Part shown: positions 61,883-64,000 of the stretch, one piece after another
How positions within the stretch are numbered: position 1 is the first letter of the stretch
Layout: every line of letters starts with the position of its first letter
Source of the DNA: Lachnospiraceae bacterium
GTDB lineage: Bacteria; Bacillota; Clostridia; Lachnospirales; Lachnospiraceae
Length of the DNA stretch: 64,000 nt
Direction: 5' to 3'
NCBI GenBank assembly: GCA_015056945.1
Contig: SVFH01000007.1
Coordinates: 62,001-126,000 of the forward strand
Position numbers and translations under genes: made by a program
The notes under the pieces: generated by a model
Database searches by the model: none
The model's input: the letters and a program-made list of their open reading frames with translations, nothing else
Told to the model about the DNA's origin: nothing

Positions 61883-62830
61883 CTAAAACAACAGGTATAC
61901 AAAATATGCCGCATAGGCAATCAGGAATACAATTCCCCATACTCTTTTGAGTTCGCGTCCTTTTAAAACAGACACAAACAAAAGAAGCGTTGCTGCAATA
62001 GATACAATACCATCTACCAAAAATGTTTCAGGATACGGCACCGGTGTAATAACCGCCGACAAACCAATTACAAATAAAATATTAAAAATGTTACTTCCTA
62101 CAATATTGCCGATTGCAATATCTGCATTGCCCTTACGTGCTGCAATGACTGATGTTACAAGCTCAGGAAGAGAAGTTCCGAGTGCTACAACCGTTAAACC
62201 GATAAAGCGCTCACTAATATGCATTGCCTCCGCAATTGCTGTAGCGGCGTTAACAGTAACCCTACTTCCGAATACAATCAATACTGCACCGACAATAATC
62301 AAAATAATCTGAAACCATATTTTTTTCTTAATCGGCTTCACATTCTCTTCTTCTGGCTCCTCTTCTTTTGCCTTACCCTTCTTGGCAAGCACAAAAAGAT
62401 ACGTCAAATATGTTACAAAGAGCAAAAGAATAATAATGCCGTCAACAAGTGAAACAACTCCGCCAATTCTTCCGAGTAAAATCAAAACAGCAGAAATGGC
62501 TGCCACAAACGGAATCTCAATCCACAATGTAGACTTCTGAATTTTGATAGAACGAATTAACGCTGTTACACCTAAAATAATCAAAATATTTAAAATATTA
62601 CTACCAAGAACATTACCAATCGCAATATCTGCAGTCTCGTTCAACGCTGCTGAAATACTAACTGCAGCTTCCGGTGCACTTGTTCCCATCGCAACAATTG
62701 TAAGACCTACTACAAGCTGCGGAATACCCATTTTACGTGCCAAACCTGCGGAACCATCCACAAACCAATCAGCTCCTTTAATCAGCATCACAAATCCAAG
62801 AATCAATAACAATATCTGCAAAAAAATCAC
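61883..62830 (-). CDS. CaCA-family calcium/cation antiporter (YrbG-like)
   Basis: The 315-residue protein has two homologous halves of about five membrane segments, each with the alpha-repeat motif: MGTSAPEAAVSISAAL and GNVLGSNILNILIILG in the first, LGTSLPELVTSVIAAR and GNIVGSNIFNILFVIG in the second. A charged loop (about 155-175) joins the halves. It exchanges Ca2+ for Na+ or H+. The start is GTG, with AGGAGG seven bases upstream and overlapping the end of the small upstream frame as GTGA. Confidence 0.95.
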   Translation of the reverse strand: MIFLQILLLILGFVMLIKGADWFVDGSAGLARKMGIPQLVVGLTIVAMGTSAPEAAVSISAALNETADIAIGNVLGSNILNILIILGVTALIRSIKIQKSTLWIEIPFVAAISAVLILLGRIGGVVSLVDGIIILLLFVTYLTYLFVLAKKGKAKEEEPEEENVKPIKKKIWFQIILIIVGAVLIVFGSRVTVNAATAIAEAMHISERFIGLTVVALGTSLPELVTSVIAARKGNADIAIGNIVGSNIFNILFVIGLSAVITPVPYPETFLVDGIVSIAATLLLFVSVLKGRELKRVWGIVFLIAYAAYFVYLLF

Positions 62831-62937
62831 TTGTTTTCCTCCTCTTTATCCGGTCCGAAATTTTCATACCACCATCCGAACACGCTTACGCCGACCATAA
62901 CGGCAGACATGAAAATAACAAAAATCATCTCTAACAT
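62827..62937 (-). CDS. 36-residue membrane peptide coupled to the antiporter
   Basis: The frame begins MLEMIFVIFMSAVMVGVSVF, a single membrane segment, and ends GWWYENFGPDKEEENK. Its stop overlaps the GTG start of the antiporter (GTGA) and the antiporter's ribosome site lies in its last codons, so translation is coupled. The two tryptophans at the membrane border and the acidic tail are typical of small subunits or regulators of transporters. I recognise no family. Confidence 0.7.
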   Translation of the reverse strand: MLEMIFVIFMSAVMVGVSVFGWWYENFGPDKEEENK

Positions 62938-62965
62938 CTTTTTTACCTGACCCTTCTATCGGGCT

Positions 62966-63002
62966 ACGGTACCATATGTAAAGAAAAACCAGTTGGCACC
63001 GT
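62966..63002 (-). promoter_or_regulatory. Structured leader of the antiporter unit
   Basis: On the minus strand ACGGTGCC and GGTACCGT pair over eight bases (one G-U), 28 bases before the small peptide start; a second short stem, CCC with GGG, lies between. It could be a regulatory RNA that senses a cation, but it does not match a riboswitch class that I know. Confidence 0.45.
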
Positions 63003-63050
63003 AAGTCCAATGTTTTTTCCTTCAATATATATCTCATAACGCAAAAAGAA

Positions 63051-63068
63051 ACCTACGTCTCCATAGGT
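63051..63068 (-). terminator. Terminator of the 133-residue gene
   Basis: On the minus strand ACCTATG-GAGA-CGTAGGT (7-base stem with one G-U, GNRA loop) is followed by TTCTTTTTG, 12 bases past the stop. Confidence 0.82.
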
Positions 63069-63080
63069 ATTAAAAAGATG

Positions 63081-63482
63081 TCAGATTCTTTTTCTCCCAT
63101 CCTGCCGATGCACATAATCCACCATAACAGAACAAGGATTAATAATCTCAATTTCGTCTCTCTCATATTCAGAAACAACTTCTGTAAATTGGGTTCTAAT
63201 ATTTGCCCTTTCAGGCAAAAGAACATTCCAATCTGCAAAAAAACATTTGCGTGTTATTCTTCCAAGCCTCAAAAACACTTCCGAAGACTCGAGCTGTTCT
63301 GATTGACGAATCGCAATTTCTACTTCAGAATATTCGTCCGGAGAAGTAATATATGCATCTCCCAATGCACCACATGAATTCTCATCATATTGAATCCAGT
63401 GTTTCAAATCAATATGTAATCCGGCACAAAGTATGCACACGATTAATACTATACATATCGGCCCGGCTTTTATCGAACGCAC
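63081..63482 (-). CDS. Small exported or membrane-anchored protein, unknown function
   Basis: The 133-residue protein has an N-terminal signal or anchor (residues 6-22, AGPICIVLIVCILCAGL) and an acidic extracellular part with two cysteines near residues 37 and 74. I recognise no family. The start is GTG with AAGGAGG seven bases upstream. The ribosome site and start codon form one arm of a 10-base inverted repeat, so translation may be regulated. Confidence 0.7.
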   Translation of the reverse strand: MRSIKAGPICIVLIVCILCAGLHIDLKHWIQYDENSCGALGDAYITSPDEYSEVEIAIRQSEQLESSEVFLRLGRITRKCFFADWNVLLPERANIRTQFTEVVSEYERDEIEIINPCSVMVDYVHRQDGRKRI

Positions 63483-63541
63483 GTGATTACCTCCTTAAAG
63501 TATTATTCAACAATTCATTCTACTTTATTTTGGTAATCACG
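63482..63541 (-). promoter_or_regulatory. Inverted repeat that can hide the ribosome site
   Basis: On the minus strand CGTGATTACC (63532-63541) is the exact complement of GGTAATCACG (63482-63491). The second arm includes the end of the AAGGAGG ribosome site and the first base of the GTG start of the 133-residue gene. The first arm lies just past the stop of the upstream gene. Confidence 0.6.
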
Positions 63542-63562
63542 TCAATCGACATCACAATTTTA

Positions 63563-64000
63563 TCACTTATTTTTCTTTTCAGCCGGTGTTGTTGCAGAAG
63601 AATCAGGCTCAATCATTTCCATTCCCATGTCAAACATATTCTTCATACGTTCCACAATGTCCACATAAAAGGCTTTCACCGCATCCGTAAAATTTCCTTC
63701 CTCTGTGCCGAGTAAAGTTACGTACTCTTCTACAATATTTGCAGTTTTTGTTCCGGCATTTTCTTCAAGAAAAGTATTGTAGGTATCTACAATATCATTA
63801 TTGATTTTCTTTCCTTCTTCGTCCAGATAAAGATGTGAAGACTGTTCTTCGCTCACATATCCGCCGGTAATGGCAGCAGTCACAAGACGGTTATAATACT
63901 CTACCGCGTCCTCGCGATATTTGGTTTCAGGATAATCCTGTAAAAAGTTCTCAACCATGACTGCACGTCTTAAAAGTTCTGATGCATCTACGCTTGCGCC
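63563..64000 (-). CDS. C-terminal part of an uncharacterised protein
   Basis: The frame is open to the right edge, so 145 residues of a longer protein are visible. They are helical and acidic, with NFLQDYPETKYREDAVEYYNRLVTAAITGGY near the edge (similar in style to tetratricopeptide or outer-assembly lipoprotein helices that follow a YPETKY-type turn) and a disordered tail PDSSATTPAEKKNK. No family can be named from this part. It precedes the 133-residue gene and may share its transcript. Confidence 0.7.
   Translation of the reverse strand, partial: GASVDASELLRRAVMVENFLQDYPETKYREDAVEYYNRLVTAAITGGYVSEEQSSHLYLDEEGKKINNDIVDTYNTFLEENAGTKTANIVEEYVTLLGTEEGNFTDAVKAFYVDIVERMKNMFDMGMEMIEPDSSATTPAEKKNK

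Noticed and set aside
61806-61940. A 45-residue N-terminal extension of the cation/proton antiporter.
   Set aside because: It would run through the terminator of the upstream gene and into its coding sequence, and the family starts at the first membrane segment (MIVSIIAVG).
62941-63040. A yybP-ykoY manganese or other known riboswitch before the antiporter unit.
   Set aside because: The leader is too short and does not show the conserved loops that I know for that class; only a simple hairpin can be supported.

Overview
The window looks like chromosomal DNA of a low-GC anaerobic Firmicute of the Lachnospiraceae/Clostridia type. The signs are a complete type II fatty-acid operon with FabK as enoyl reductase and a MarR/FabT-like gene at its end, a pyrophosphate-dependent phosphofructokinase, CvfB, an acyl-ACP thioesterase, strong AGGAGG ribosome sites and short intergenic spaces. 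The assignment comes from gene content and translated sequence only; no database search was possible.

Bases 1 to about 18,957 are the right-hand part of an integrated mobile element. It carries, from the left edge: a five-gene operon on the minus strand (WYL regulator, 605-residue protein, dynamin-like GTPase, small membrane protein, HerA/FtsK-type ATPase cut by the window edge); a primase-helicase fusion; an excisionase-like protein; an XRE regulator; a ParM/ParR-like segregation pair; four uncharacterised genes, one of them a lipoprotein; and a VbhA/Fic toxin-antitoxin pair. The element ends inside uvrB. Only the first 96 or so codons of uvrB remain, still behind a promoter with a LexA (SOS) box that now reads into the element. 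One palindromic motif (GACAGRATSTGTC, minus strand) overlaps the -35 of three element promoters at an identical distance from the -10, which suggests a small regulon, probably of the WYL protein.

Bases 19 to 29.5 kb are a housekeeping region on the minus strand: ctpA-like protease, an M23 hydrolase with coiled coil, ftsX, ftsE, a CdaR/PucR-type regulator, a GT26-like protein, cvfB, an acyl-ACP thioesterase, then tRNA-Gln(CUG) and, on the plus strand, a DegV protein. Between the thioesterase and the tRNA lie a 28-residue hydrophobic peptide gene and a 157-base nested palindrome. Bases 29.5 to 39.4 kb are the fatty-acid operon acpP-accB-accC-accD-accA-fabH-fabK-fabD-fabG-fabF-fabZ followed by a fabT-like regulator with its own promoter.

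glnA (plus strand) is followed by a strong terminator and then by a striking array of 42-base repeats, each able to fold as a GNRA-tetraloop hairpin. Bases 41.3 to 48.8 kb hold a tightly packed five-gene envelope operon (PIG-L deacetylase, GT2-GtrA glycosyltransferase, a membrane-anchored unknown, a phosphodiester glycosidase, a membrane-anchored propeller-like protein). After that come a GH3 glycosidase, a ferritin-like di-iron protein, PPi-PFK, a GGDEF/EAL protein with a degenerate GGDEF, a two-gene ABC exporter, a CPA-type cation/proton antiporter, and a Ca2+/cation antiporter coupled to a 36-residue membrane peptide. The window closes with a small exported protein whose ribosome site lies in an inverted repeat and the C-terminal part of an unidentified protein.
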